In this document: one piece after another, positions 36,849 to 46,120 of the stretch | How the letters are laid out: each line of letters opens with the position of its first letter | How positions within the stretch are numbered: position 1 is the first letter of the stretch | DNA from: Pantoea stewartii subsp. stewartii | Lineage (GTDB): Bacteria; Pseudomonadota; Gammaproteobacteria; Enterobacterales; Enterobacteriaceae | Assembly: GCF_008801695.1 (NCBI RefSeq) | Contig: NZ_VZPF01000026.1 | Coordinates: forward strand, 1-57,581 | DNA: 57,581 bases | Reading direction: 5' to 3' | Translations under genes and position numbers: made by a program | Notes under the pieces: model-generated | The model's input: the letters and a program-made list of their open reading frames with translations, nothing else | Databases searched by the model: none | Told to the model about the DNA's origin: nothing

Positions 36849-38834
36849 TTACTTGCGGGCAGGATGCTGAGCCAGCCAATGCCGAAACTGTTCGGCGGGC
36901 ATTGGTTTTGCGTAGAAATAGCCTTGTCGACCATCGACGCCATTCTTCAGCACGAAGGCCTCTTCATCGGCGGTTTCTATGCCTTCGGCAATAACCTGTA
37001 AATCCAGCGCCTTGGCAACCGCAACAATCGCGCGCACCAGCGACTGGGAGACAGGGCGTTTATTCACATTGCGGATAAAACTTTGATCCAGCTTAATGGC
37101 GTTAATAGGCACTCGTGCCAGCTGTGATAACGAGGAATAACCGGTACCAAAATCATCCAGATGGACCTGGGCACCCAGCTCCTGGAACTTGTGCATTAAC
37201 TTCAGCGCTTCCGCTTCGTTCTCAATCAGACAGCTCTCCGTGAGTTCGATATCGATCGGGCTTTCCGTTAAACCGGCGTCAGTCAGCGCCTGCTTCAGAT
37301 CGCTGTAGATCGACTGATCCATCAACTGGCGCGCGGAGACGTTGACGGCCACGCGCAGATGAATATCCTGCTGGCGCCATGCGATAATCTGTTTCAACAC
37401 ATTGAGCATCACCCAGCGCCCCAGCGGCACAATCAGTCCTGAATCTTCAGCATAGGGGATAAAGTCAGCAGGCGAGACCAGTCCGCGCTCGGGTGAATGC
37501 CAGCGCACCAACGCTTCGGCACTGCGAACTTTCCCGTCCGTGTCCACTTTGGGTTGGTAGTGCACCAGTAAATGGTCCTGCTCCAGCGCTTTACGAAGAT
37601 TGGTATCAAGCCACAGATATTCAAATACCCGCCGGTTCATCTCTTCAGCAAAGACGCAATATTTACCGCGATTGTTCTCTTTGGCGTGATACATCGCCGT
37701 ATCGGCATTGCGGATCAGGCATTCACGATCTTCCCCATGCAGCGGCGCGATGGCAATGCCGATGGAGCAGCCGCTGTAAACTTCGATAAGGCCAATGCGG
37801 AAGGGCTGACGTAACCGATCCAGAATGCGCGTCGCCATCGCTTCCAGCGCCGCCTGGCTGGTCTGTTCGGCCAGCACCACAAACTCATCACCGCCAAGGC
37901 GTCCCAGCGTCTGGTTCTTACTCAGACAACTCAGAATAGCCAGCGACACCGCCTGCAGCAGTTGATCGCCAAACATATGGCCATAAGCGTCATTCACTTT
38001 TTTGAAATTATTCAGGTCCAGATAGACCACACCGGTTTCACTGCCTTCCGCCCGCTCCAGCGCCTGACTGATTTGCTGATGTATCGCGTGACGGTTGGGC
38101 AGGCCGGTAATACCATCCGTATTGGCCATGACACGCAGTCGCTCCTGAGCGCGACGTTCTTCGGTAATATCCGTTCCGTAACAGATGAGGAAAATTTCAT
38201 TTTTTCCGCTGCCGCTGTGAACAAACTTATTACGAAACAGAAAGAGTCGCTGTCCCTTCATCGTTTTGATCCAGCGTTCGACTTCATAAGAGTTACCATC
38301 ACGGAAGAAGCCCGCAATGTTGCGACGTGACGCTGCCGCCTCCTGCTTGGTCATAAACAGCTGAAAAACATTCCGGCCAATCACATCCTGCTCATACAGG
38401 CCGGTGTACTCTTCGCTGAGTCGGTTAAAGCGCTGAATATTGCCCCGCTGGTCAAGAATGACGATAACGGAATTGGCCTCTGAAACCACCTGTTCCGCAA
38501 AGGACAGCCCCAGCGTCAGATCGCGTGCGACCGCCGATGTATCGCCCCAGGCGGATGCGGTACCGGCCCAGACGGACTGATTGATGCGCCGTCCGACAAA
38601 ATGCATGGCCACCTGCTCACCATGGATTGTTAACGTCAGGTTGATACTGGAAGTAATCACTGGCATAGCTCGCAGTAAACTGCACTGGCCAGGCGTCAGC
38701 GGCACAGCAACACTCGTATTCGATGATTCATCTAAGGCAAAAAGCAGCGCATCGCTGTCCGCGCTTAACCGCCAATGAGGGCTGGTTGTACCAAACAAGG
38801 TATACAACAATGATTGCCCTTGTTCATCGGTCAT
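36849..38834 (-). CDS. rpfR: RpfR/PdeR: FI-PAS-GGDEF-EAL c-di-GMP phosphodiesterase and signal receptor
   Basis: This 661-aa protein corresponds to E. coli PdeR (YciR/Gmr) and to RpfR of BDSF-signalling bacteria. The first 100 residues (TLFGTTSPHWRL...GRRINQSVWAGTASAW) match the RpfF-interacting domain. A PAS sensor follows (about 115-220), then GGDEF at 314-318 (RLGGDEF intact) and EAL at 440-442 (SAEALVRW intact). In the BDSF system the PAS domain binds the fatty acid and stimulates c-di-GMP hydrolysis. ATG 38834 has GGAGGGAGTG upstream. Adjacent convergent rpfF makes the signalling role likely; PdeR also tunes csgD control in E. coli. Confidence 0.93.
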   Translation of the reverse strand: MTDEQGQSLLYTLFGTTSPHWRLSADSDALLFALDESSNTSVAVPLTPGQCSLLRAMPVITSSINLTLTIHGEQVAMHFVGRRINQSVWAGTASAWGDTSAVARDLTLGLSFAEQVVSEANSVIVILDQRGNIQRFNRLSEEYTGLYEQDVIGRNVFQLFMTKQEAAASRRNIAGFFRDGNSYEVERWIKTMKGQRLFLFRNKFVHSGSGKNEIFLICYGTDITEERRAQERLRVMANTDGITGLPNRHAIHQQISQALERAEGSETGVVYLDLNNFKKVNDAYGHMFGDQLLQAVSLAILSCLSKNQTLGRLGGDEFVVLAEQTSQAALEAMATRILDRLRQPFRIGLIEVYSGCSIGIAIAPLHGEDRECLIRNADTAMYHAKENNRGKYCVFAEEMNRRVFEYLWLDTNLRKALEQDHLLVHYQPKVDTDGKVRSAEALVRWHSPERGLVSPADFIPYAEDSGLIVPLGRWVMLNVLKQIIAWRQQDIHLRVAVNVSARQLMDQSIYSDLKQALTDAGLTESPIDIELTESCLIENEAEALKLMHKFQELGAQVHLDDFGTGYSSLSQLARVPINAIKLDQSFIRNVNKRPVSQSLVRAIVAVAKALDLQVIAEGIETADEEAFVLKNGVDGRQGYFYAKPMPAEQFRHWLAQHPARK

Positions 38835-38956
38835 GATCACTCCCTCCGGGAAGTCCATAGCTGACGTTATCTCATTATTTTAGCAACAGTATTCATCTAC
38901 TGATGTCAGCACAAGATGAAAGTGTATTTATTTTTCTTTCCAGAAAAAACAGGAAC

Positions 38957-38978
38957 AAAAAACCCCGCCGAAGCGGGG
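38957..38978 (-). terminator. terminator of the cstA-yjiX-like operon
   Basis: Reading leftward, CCCCGC TTCG GCGGGG forms a 6-bp stem with a stable tetraloop followed by TTTTTT, just past the small gene's stop. Confidence 0.92.
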
Positions 38979-38990
38979 CCGGCAGGCGGT

Positions 38991-39281
38991 TCAGCACGGA
39001 CATTTACCCAGTTTTCCAGCCTGACTGGGAAAGCGGGCGTCCAGACAATAACGATGAAAGTCACGCTCGCTCATCGGCGGCAGGTCTGGATGCTGCTGCC
39101 GCATGTGCTGCAGGTATTTTTGGTAGTCCTGAACGCCCACCATCAGACGAAAGCTTTGCTGTAGCCCCTGCCAGAATGCCCGCCAGCGAAAGCCAGGGCG
39201 GACGGGAGCATAGCGTAATTCGCAGCGCACAATTTGCCACGTCCCTGTTGGCCGTGTTACACGATGAATGCTGTCAGACAT
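38991..39281 (-). CDS. YbdD/YjiX-family small protein
   Basis: A 96-aa cytosolic protein whose second half (MVGVQDYQKYLQHMRQQHPD...MSERDFHRYCLDARF) matches the YbdD/YjiX family, small partners encoded behind CstA and BtsT. It ends in CPC, like the Cys-rich end of that family. ATG 39281 lies inside the end of the upstream transporter gene, overlapping by 8 bases (ATGTCTGA), so translation is coupled. It probably supports pyruvate or peptide uptake by CstA-type carriers. The frame is open further upstream but that lies inside the transporter. Confidence 0.82.
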   Translation of the reverse strand: MSDSIHRVTRPTGTWQIVRCELRYAPVRPGFRWRAFWQGLQQSFRLMVGVQDYQKYLQHMRQQHPDLPPMSERDFHRYCLDARFPSQAGKLGKCPC

Positions 39282-41340
39282 GGCGAATCTCCTTCCGCAA
39301 CGTGGTCGCGGACTCATGCGTGGTAGGTACCTCACTGCGCAGGGCACGACGAATCACAAAAAAAGCCGCAATGAGCATGGTGACGGCGACCAGCATAAAG
39401 AACCCGCACAGGGCCGCGTTAATCTGGTTACTGAAAACGATGGTGTGCATATCGGCGACGGTTTTCGCCGGTGCGATAATCACGCCTTCATCCAGACCTT
39501 TACGGAATTTATTGGCCTGCGCCAGAAAGCCGATGGACGGTTTTTCGTGGAAAATCTTCTGCCATGCCGCGGTCATTGAGGTAATAAACAGCCAGATCGT
39601 TGGCAGAATGGTCACCCACGCATAACGCTGCTTCTTCATTTTAAACAGCACCACGGTGCCCAGAATCAGCGCCATGGAGGCCAGCATCTGGTTACCGATG
39701 CCAAACAATGGCCATAGCGTATTGATGCCGCCCAGGGGATCAATCACGCCCTGATACACAAAGAATCCCCAGCCTGCCACCGCAACGGTTGTGCCCGCAA
39801 GGTTACCCAGCCAGGAGCGGTTATTGGCCATTGATGGCACCACGGTGCCCACCAGGTCCTGCACTATAAACCGACAGGCACGCGTACCGGCATCGACGGC
39901 AGTCAGAATAAACAGGGCTTCAAACAGAATGGCAAAGTGATACCAGAAGGCCATCATGGCGCGACTGTTAACCACCTCGGTAATGATATGGGCCATACCG
40001 AAGGCGAACGTCGGGGCGCCGCCAGCACGGGACAGAATGGAGGCTTCCCCTACATCCCGTGCAATTCCACTTAACATCTCCGGTGTAACAACAAAGCCCC
40101 AGCCGTTGATCACCTGGGCGGCATTTTCAACGGTGGTACCAATCAGCGCCGCTGGGGCATTCATTGCAAAATACACGCCAGGGTCCAGCACTGAGGCGCA
40201 AATCAGCGCCATTATGGCGACAAACGACTCCATCAACATCGCGCCGTAGCCAATAAAGCGAATGTGGCTTTCCCGCTCCACGAGTTTTGGCGTGGTTCCG
40301 CTGGAAACCAGCGCATGAAAGCCGGAAATCGCCCCGCAGGCAATAGTGATAAACAGGAACGGGAACAGAGCCCCTGAGAAGACCGGGCCGGTGCCGTCAA
40401 TGAAGCGGGTCACGGCGGGCATCTTCATCTCTGGCATGGCGAACACGATACCTACAGCCAGACCAACGATGACGCCAATTTTCAGAAAGGTCGAGAGGTA
40501 GTCCCTCGGTGCTAACAGCAGCCACACCGGTAATACCGATGCGATAAAACCATAAATGACCAGCACCCAGGTCAGTGACGTGCCTTTCAGGGTAAAGAAC
40601 GGCCCCCAGTAGGGATGTTGTGCGACATCGCCACCGTAAATAATGGCCGCCATCATCAGCACAAAACCAATCAGTGAGACTTCAGCAATTTTACCGGGGC
40701 GCAGAAAGCGCATGTAGATGCCCATAAACAGCGCGATAGGGATCGTTGCGGCAATGGTAAAAAGGCCCCAGGGGCTGTTCGCCAGTGCCTTCACCACCAC
40801 CAGCGCCAGCGCGGAAAGGATAATAATCATCACGCCCAGCGCACCCAGCATAGTGATGACGCCAGCGAAGGCCCCCAGCTCCTGACGGGCCATTTCGCCC
40901 AGTGAACGGCCATCGCGTCGGGTCGAGATAAACAGCACCAGGAAATCCTGAACCGCACCGGCCAGCATCACGCCGACCAGAATCCAGATCGTGCCAGGTA
41001 AAAAGCCCATCTGCGCGGCCAGAATCGGGCCGACCAACGGGCCCGCACCGGCGATAGCGGCAAAATGGTGACCAAACAGCACCCATTTGTTGGTGGGGAC
41101 GTAGTCCAGACCGTCGCTGAGACGTTCAGCAGGCGTCAGGCGATGATCGTCGAGTTCGAAAATGTTGCGGGCGATAAAGAGGCTGTAAAAACGATAGGCA
41201 ATGCTGTAACAGGCGACTGCGGCAACCACCAGCCAGACTGCGTTGACGTGTTCGCCGCGATTAAGCGCCAGCATCGCGAACGCGCCCGCGCCAGTTAACG
41301 CCACCGCTAACCAGATCACGCCGGTTTTGACGTTCTTCAT
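39274..41340 (-). CDS. CstA/BtsT-family pyruvate or peptide transporter
   Basis: A 688-aa inner-membrane carrier with many hydrophobic segments, similar along its whole length to CstA (carbon-starvation, pyruvate/peptide uptake) and BtsT (pyruvate/proton symport). Conserved blocks include YVPTNKWVLFGHHFAAIAGAGPLVGP, GAVQDFLVLFISTRRDGRSLGEM and GTGPVFSGALFPFLFITIACGAISGFHALVSSGTTPK. It is followed by an overlapping YjiX-like gene, the usual arrangement. No BtsSR-type two-component genes are adjacent. It separates rpfR from rnb and is absent at this place in K-12. Which substrate it prefers is not decided by the sequence. Confidence 0.9.
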   Translation of the reverse strand: MKNVKTGVIWLAVALTGAGAFAMLALNRGEHVNAVWLVVAAVACYSIAYRFYSLFIARNIFELDDHRLTPAERLSDGLDYVPTNKWVLFGHHFAAIAGAGPLVGPILAAQMGFLPGTIWILVGVMLAGAVQDFLVLFISTRRDGRSLGEMARQELGAFAGVITMLGALGVMIIILSALALVVVKALANSPWGLFTIAATIPIALFMGIYMRFLRPGKIAEVSLIGFVLMMAAIIYGGDVAQHPYWGPFFTLKGTSLTWVLVIYGFIASVLPVWLLLAPRDYLSTFLKIGVIVGLAVGIVFAMPEMKMPAVTRFIDGTGPVFSGALFPFLFITIACGAISGFHALVSSGTTPKLVERESHIRFIGYGAMLMESFVAIMALICASVLDPGVYFAMNAPAALIGTTVENAAQVINGWGFVVTPEMLSGIARDVGEASILSRAGGAPTFAFGMAHIITEVVNSRAMMAFWYHFAILFEALFILTAVDAGTRACRFIVQDLVGTVVPSMANNRSWLGNLAGTTVAVAGWGFFVYQGVIDPLGGINTLWPLFGIGNQMLASMALILGTVVLFKMKKQRYAWVTILPTIWLFITSMTAAWQKIFHEKPSIGFLAQANKFRKGLDEGVIIAPAKTVADMHTIVFSNQINAALCGFFMLVAVTMLIAAFFVIRRALRSEVPTTHESATTLRKEIRHV

Positions 41341-41522
41341 AACTCACTCCTTGTAGAGACCGAATGGAAGGCGATCGAATACAACGAGCTAACGTTAATG
41401 TAATGGAATGTAAGTGAAAGTTAATAAGGATAGAACTGTGAAGCGCAGTGCAAATTTAGCGTGTGCGGAAGCGGTACGTCAGGAATGAGCGGGACAGGCT
41501 ATCCTGTCCCGCTGGATAATAC

Positions 41523-43454
41523 TCAGGCTGCGGGGCGAGCGACGACGCTGCGGGTTTCCATACGCACTTCGGCGATGGTCACGTCGATCACATCGGTCAC
41601 GCGGTAAACCACTTCACCTTTGATCTGCACTGTGCCGCTTTCCTGGCTGCACACAAGTTCGTCACGAACGGAGTGCAGGAACGGAGCAGGGATAAACGCC
41701 ACTGCGCCATTCTCCAGCAAACGCACGCGCATGCCACCACGGGAAATATCGATAATTTCCGCGCTGAATTTACGATCTGTCGCCGCAAAAGGTGACAGGT
41801 AACGGGCATAAAGCCAGTCGCCCACGTCACGCTCGGCCATGCGGTTAAGACGGCGGCGCTCGCTCATGGTGACCGTGACAGCGTCATCGGGCCGGGCGAT
41901 CGACTCACCACGCACGATGGCTTTCAGCAGGCGATGGTTGATCATGTCGCCAAATTTACGAATCGGTGAGGTCCAGGTCGCATAGGCTTCCAGGCCCAGA
42001 CCGAAGTGCGGGCCAGGTTCGGTGGTGATTTCCGCATACGTCTGGAAACGACGAATACGGCTGTCCAGGAACTGGGTCGGCTGGGCATCCAGCTCCCGGC
42101 GCAGCACACGGAAACCGTCCAGCGTGGTAATCGCTGAAGGATCTGCCGTAATCCCATGTGTCGCCAGCACGGCGGCGGCCTGCTCGGCGTTGGCACTATC
42201 GAAGCCTGCATGGACGTTATAGATCCCAAAGCCCAGCTTATCGCGCAGCACCTCGGCCGCACAGATGTTGGCCAGAATCATGGCTTCTTCAACGATTCGG
42301 TTGGCAATGCGACGCGGTTCAGCGACGATATCCAGCACTTCGCCTTTCTCGCCCAACAGGAAGCGGTAAGCCGGGCGATCTTTAAACACCAGCTCATGGG
42401 CCTGGCGCCATTCGCCGCGAGACAGGCACAATTGATGCAGCAGGCGGATCTGATTCGCAATCGCGTCATTCTGCGGCTGCCACTCGCCGCTGTTCTCCAG
42501 CCAGTCAGAAACCTCGTCGTAAACCAGTTTGGCTTTCGATTCGATCCAGGCCGCGAAGAAGTGCACATCAGACAGGCTGCCGTCCTGCGCCACGGTGACG
42601 CGACAGGCCAGTACCGGGCGACGCACATCAGGGCGCAGGGAGCAGACATCATCGGAAAGCTCGCGCGGCAGCATCGGAATATTAAAGCCCGGCAGGTAGT
42701 TGGTGAACGCACGTTGCGCGGCCAGCTTATCCAGCTCGCTGCCTTCAGCCACGTAGGCGGTCGGATCGGCAATGGCGACCGTCAGGCGCAGGGCATTGTC
42801 TTCCAGCGCCTCAACATAGAGCGCATCGTCCATATCTTCTGTGCTGGCGCTGTCGATGGTCACGAAATCCAGCGCGGTCAGGTCTTCACGCTGCAGGTTT
42901 TCGTCCAGCATCTCGCCAAAACCCATTTCAGGGGCCTGGCGCTCCAGATTGTGACGTGACAGTGTCACCCACCACGGCGCAAGATGGTCGTCTGCGCTGA
43001 CAATAAATTCGGTCAGTTCGGCATAAAAGCCGCGGTCACCCTTTAACGGATGACGTCGCATTTCCGCGACGGCCCAGTCGCCCTGTTGGAAATCGTGGGT
43101 CAGCCCACGTACCGGACGGCACTGAATGGCCTCTTTCAGCAGGGGATGATCGGGCACGATAGAAAGACGATCGTCTTTTTTCTGCACACGGCCTACAAAA
43201 CGGCTCAGGAAAGGCTCGACCAGCGTTTCTGGTTCTGCGCTTTCACGATCTTTATCGGTGTGGATGACGGCAATAATACGGTCGCCGTGCATCACTTTCT
43301 TCATCTGCGGGGGCGGGATGAAATAACTTTTTTGTGCATCGACTTCCAGAAAGCCGAATCCCTTTTCGGTGCCTTTTACAACGCCTTCTGCACGCGGCGT
43401 TTGTGAATGGAGCTTCTCTTTAAGCTGCGCAAGCAGCGGATTATCCTGGAACAT
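41523..43454 (-). CDS. rnb: exoribonuclease II
   Basis: RNase II degrades single-stranded RNA processively from the 3' end. The 643-aa product has N-terminal cold-shock domains, the RNB catalytic domain with [20 protein letters not shown] (catalytic Asp cluster) and [14 protein letters not shown], and a C-terminal S1 domain. ATG 43454 ([14 protein letters not shown]) matches the E. coli start and the frame upstream has no support. In K-12 it neighbours pdeR; here the CstA-YjiX pair has been inserted between them. Confidence 0.98.
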   Translation of the reverse strand: MFQDNPLLAQLKEKLHSQTPRAEGVVKGTEKGFGFLEVDAQKSYFIPPPQMKKVMHGDRIIAVIHTDKDRESAEPETLVEPFLSRFVGRVQKKDDRLSIVPDHPLLKEAIQCRPVRGLTHDFQQGDWAVAEMRRHPLKGDRGFYAELTEFIVSADDHLAPWWVTLSRHNLERQAPEMGFGEMLDENLQREDLTALDFVTIDSASTEDMDDALYVEALEDNALRLTVAIADPTAYVAEGSELDKLAAQRAFTNYLPGFNIPMLPRELSDDVCSLRPDVRRPVLACRVTVAQDGSLSDVHFFAAWIESKAKLVYDEVSDWLENSGEWQPQNDAIANQIRLLHQLCLSRGEWRQAHELVFKDRPAYRFLLGEKGEVLDIVAEPRRIANRIVEEAMILANICAAEVLRDKLGFGIYNVHAGFDSANAEQAAAVLATHGITADPSAITTLDGFRVLRRELDAQPTQFLDSRIRRFQTYAEITTEPGPHFGLGLEAYATWTSPIRKFGDMINHRLLKAIVRGESIARPDDAVTVTMSERRRLNRMAERDVGDWLYARYLSPFAATDRKFSAEIIDISRGGMRVRLLENGAVAFIPAPFLHSVRDELVCSQESGTVQIKGEVVYRVTDVIDVTIAEVRMETRSVVARPAA

Positions 43455-43520
43455 GATTTTTACGTTTCGTGGCCTAATAGCGGCTGACAGTTTTACGCGA
43501 ATCGCGGTCCCGCGGCAAGG

Positions 43521-43548
43521 CAAAAAGCCGGACGAACCGGCTTTTTGC
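43521..43548 (-). terminator. terminator of the YdeP-like gene
   Basis: CAAAAAGCCGG and CCGGCTTTTTG form an 11-bp stem over a 5-base loop in the gap between the ydeP-like stop and the rnb start. Confidence 0.9.
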
Positions 43549-43565
43549 CTGGAGCAAAGCCTGAA

Positions 43566-45872
43566 TCAGGCAATGCGTTGGGTGACCGTTGCCTGCGACA
43601 ATTCCAGCTTAACCGGCACCGATTTCGAGGTTGGCGTACCGCTAATATCACCGTAGCTGTTCAGCGGAACCAGCGGGTTGGTTTCTGGATAATAGGCCGC
43701 CAGGTTGCCACGCGGGATGTTGTAAGGCACCAGCTTAAAGCCGCTCACGCGACGTGTTACGCCATCATTCCACAGGGTTTCAATGTCAACATTCTGGCCT
43801 TCGCTGAAGCCTAATGCCGCCATATCGTCCGGGTTGATAAAGACGACTTCACGCTGACCGTAAACGCCGCGATAGCGGTCATCAAGGCCGTAAATCGTCG
43901 TGTTGTACTGATCGTGCGAACGCAGGGTTTGCAGCGTGAAGGGCACCTCCTGATCCAACTGCGGAAACAGCGAGTCAGGCAGCGCGGCAGGGCTGAACTC
44001 GGCCTTACCGGTCGGCGTGTTGAAGCGCAGTTCGGCGGCGGCATTACCCAGATAGAACCCACCAGGCTGATCGCATTTGCTGTTAAAGTCGGCAAAGCCA
44101 GGAATCGTGGCTGCGATGTGATCGCGAATCAGGTTGTAGTCCGCCGCCAGATCCAGCCACTTCACCTTTTCATCGCCCAGTACCGCATGCGCAATGCTGG
44201 CGACAATCGACGTTTCTGAACGTTGTGTATTCGCCAGCGGAATACCCACGCCTTCAGACGCGTGCACCATGCTGAAGGAATCTTCCACGGTAATATACTG
44301 ATTGCCCGTCGCCTGCAAATCGCGCTCGGTGCGGCCCAGCGTAGGCAGAATCAGGCCCTCATGACCGGGAACCAGATGGCTGCGGTTCAGTTTGGTACTG
44401 ATATGCACGGTCAGGCCACAACGTGACAGCGCTTCTTCGGTGCGCGGTGAATCCGGTGCCGCCGCCGCCAGGTTGCCACCCAGCGCGATAAGCACTTTGA
44501 TTTCGTCACGCAGCATGGCATTCAGTGCTTCAACGGTGTTATGACCTGCCGCACGCGGTGGCTCAAAATTGAAGTGCTGACCCAGCGCATCCAGGAACGG
44601 TTTTGCCGGTTTCTCATCAATGCCCATGGTGCGGTTACCCTGCACATTACTGTGACCACGAACAGGGCACAGACCCGCACCTTTTTTACCTAACTGGCCA
44701 AACAGCAGCTGCAGGTTAGTAATTTCGCGCACGGTATCGACGGAATGTTTGTGCTGAGTGATACCCATCGCCCAGGTACAGATGACCCTATCGGCGCTCT
44801 GGTAAATCGCTGCCGCTTCACGGATCTGCGCTTCAGTCAGGCCGGACTGCGCCACAATCTGCATCCAGTCGGTGTTATCCACGGCGTCAAAGTAGGCTTC
44901 AACGCCGTGCGTTTTGGCATTCAGGAACGCCTGATCGAACAGGCCGCTTTCGCCTGCCGCAATGCGCGCGCGATGCGTTTCCAGCAGGGCTTTAACCATG
45001 CCGCGCACCGCGGCCATATCGCCACCCAGGTGCGGCTGATAATAGGCCGAGCTGATGGTACCGGCTTTCGAGGTCACAATTTCCAGCGGCTTCTGCGGAT
45101 CGGCGAACCGTTCCAGACCGCGTTCGCGCAGCGTATTAAAGGTCACAATTTTTGCACCGTGATCGGCAGCGTGACGCAGGCTGTGCAACATGCGTGGATG
45201 GTTAGTGCCCGGATTCTGTCCAAAAACAAAAATCGCATCCGCGTGGTCAAAATCATCCAGACGAATCGTGCCTTTACCCACGCCAATGCTGCGCTTCAGT
45301 CCCGCACCGCTGGCTTCGTGACACATGTTCGAGCAGTCAGGGAAGTTATTGGTGCCCAGCATGCGGCCAAACAGCTGATAAAGCCATGACGCTTCATTAC
45401 TGGCGCGACCTGAGGTGTAAAGCTCCATCTGGTCTGGATTGTCCATCGCTTTGATGTGCTGCGCGATAAGCGCATAGGCGTCATCCCAACTGATGGGCTC
45501 GTAGTGATCGGTTTCACGGTTGTAGCGCAGGGGATGCGTCAGGCGGCCCTGATACTCCAGAAAGTAATCGCTTTGAGCATAGAGCGTGGTCACGCTGTGT
45601 TTCGCAAAGAAGTCGGCATCCACAACGCGGCGTGTCGCTTCCCAGGTAACCGCTTTCGCTCCGTTTTCACAAAAGCTGAAAGTACTTTTATTGTCATCGC
45701 CCCAGGCGCAGCCCGGGCAGTCAAAGCCACGCGCCTTGTTCATACGCATGAGATTGCGCAGGTTTTTCAGGGCAGCTTTACTGTCGAAAACAAAACGTGT
45801 CGTGGCTTCCAGTGAACCCCAGCCACCCGCGGCGGCGCGGTATGGTTTAATTTGGCGCTTAAATTTCATCAT
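43566..45872 (-). CDS. FdhF/YdeP-family molybdopterin oxidoreductase
   Basis: A 768-aa cytosolic oxidoreductase of the bis-MGD DMSO-reductase superfamily, close to E. coli YdeP (759 aa), which is linked to acid resistance but has no proven substrate. Near the N-terminus GFDCPGCAWGDD carries a Cys pair rather than a full 4Fe-4S motif. SGRASNEASWLYQLFGR, NNFPDCSNMCHEAS, GQNPGTNHPRML and GHSNVQGNRTMG are typical cofactor-binding blocks. The C-terminal RSHDQYNTTIYGLDDRYRGV is the MGD-binding domain. It has its own terminator; no fdhE or accessory subunit gene adjoins it. Confidence 0.92.
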   Translation of the reverse strand: MMKFKRQIKPYRAAAGGWGSLEATTRFVFDSKAALKNLRNLMRMNKARGFDCPGCAWGDDNKSTFSFCENGAKAVTWEATRRVVDADFFAKHSVTTLYAQSDYFLEYQGRLTHPLRYNRETDHYEPISWDDAYALIAQHIKAMDNPDQMELYTSGRASNEASWLYQLFGRMLGTNNFPDCSNMCHEASGAGLKRSIGVGKGTIRLDDFDHADAIFVFGQNPGTNHPRMLHSLRHAADHGAKIVTFNTLRERGLERFADPQKPLEIVTSKAGTISSAYYQPHLGGDMAAVRGMVKALLETHRARIAAGESGLFDQAFLNAKTHGVEAYFDAVDNTDWMQIVAQSGLTEAQIREAAAIYQSADRVICTWAMGITQHKHSVDTVREITNLQLLFGQLGKKGAGLCPVRGHSNVQGNRTMGIDEKPAKPFLDALGQHFNFEPPRAAGHNTVEALNAMLRDEIKVLIALGGNLAAAAPDSPRTEEALSRCGLTVHISTKLNRSHLVPGHEGLILPTLGRTERDLQATGNQYITVEDSFSMVHASEGVGIPLANTQRSETSIVASIAHAVLGDEKVKWLDLAADYNLIRDHIAATIPGFADFNSKCDQPGGFYLGNAAAELRFNTPTGKAEFSPAALPDSLFPQLDQEVPFTLQTLRSHDQYNTTIYGLDDRYRGVYGQREVVFINPDDMAALGFSEGQNVDIETLWNDGVTRRVSGFKLVPYNIPRGNLAAYYPETNPLVPLNSYGDISGTPTSKSVPVKLELSQATVTQRIA

Positions 45873-46016
45873 AGGTGCAGGCTTATTTTTTTGTTGGACG
45901 AATGTTGCAAGGATATATCCTGATAGTGAAGATTAGTGTGCGTTCGACGACATAGCTTGTCTAATTGATTGACTTAATGGTGCGATAGATCGCGTTTATC
46001 GTGACGGCACAACAAC

Positions 46017-46032
46017 TGTGATGCTGTTCATA
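46017..46032 (+). promoter_or_regulatory. CRP-like site upstream of the PTS gene
   Basis: TGTGATGCTGTTCATA matches TGTGA-N6-TCACA at nine of ten key positions, 89 bp before the PTS start. Catabolite activation of a sugar permease would be expected. Confidence 0.5.
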
Positions 46033-46120
46033 TTTTACCCTTTCATAACTTCTCCGTATCAGGTGTTATCGGCACATCGCGCTAATACTTGCTGTTTATG
46101 ACACAAAAAGGCGCGAAACC

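Noticed and set aside
38903..39625. 240-codon rightward frame opposite the YjiX-like gene and the CstA-like gene end
   Set aside because: It is antisense to a recognisable YjiX-CstA pair and has no family features.
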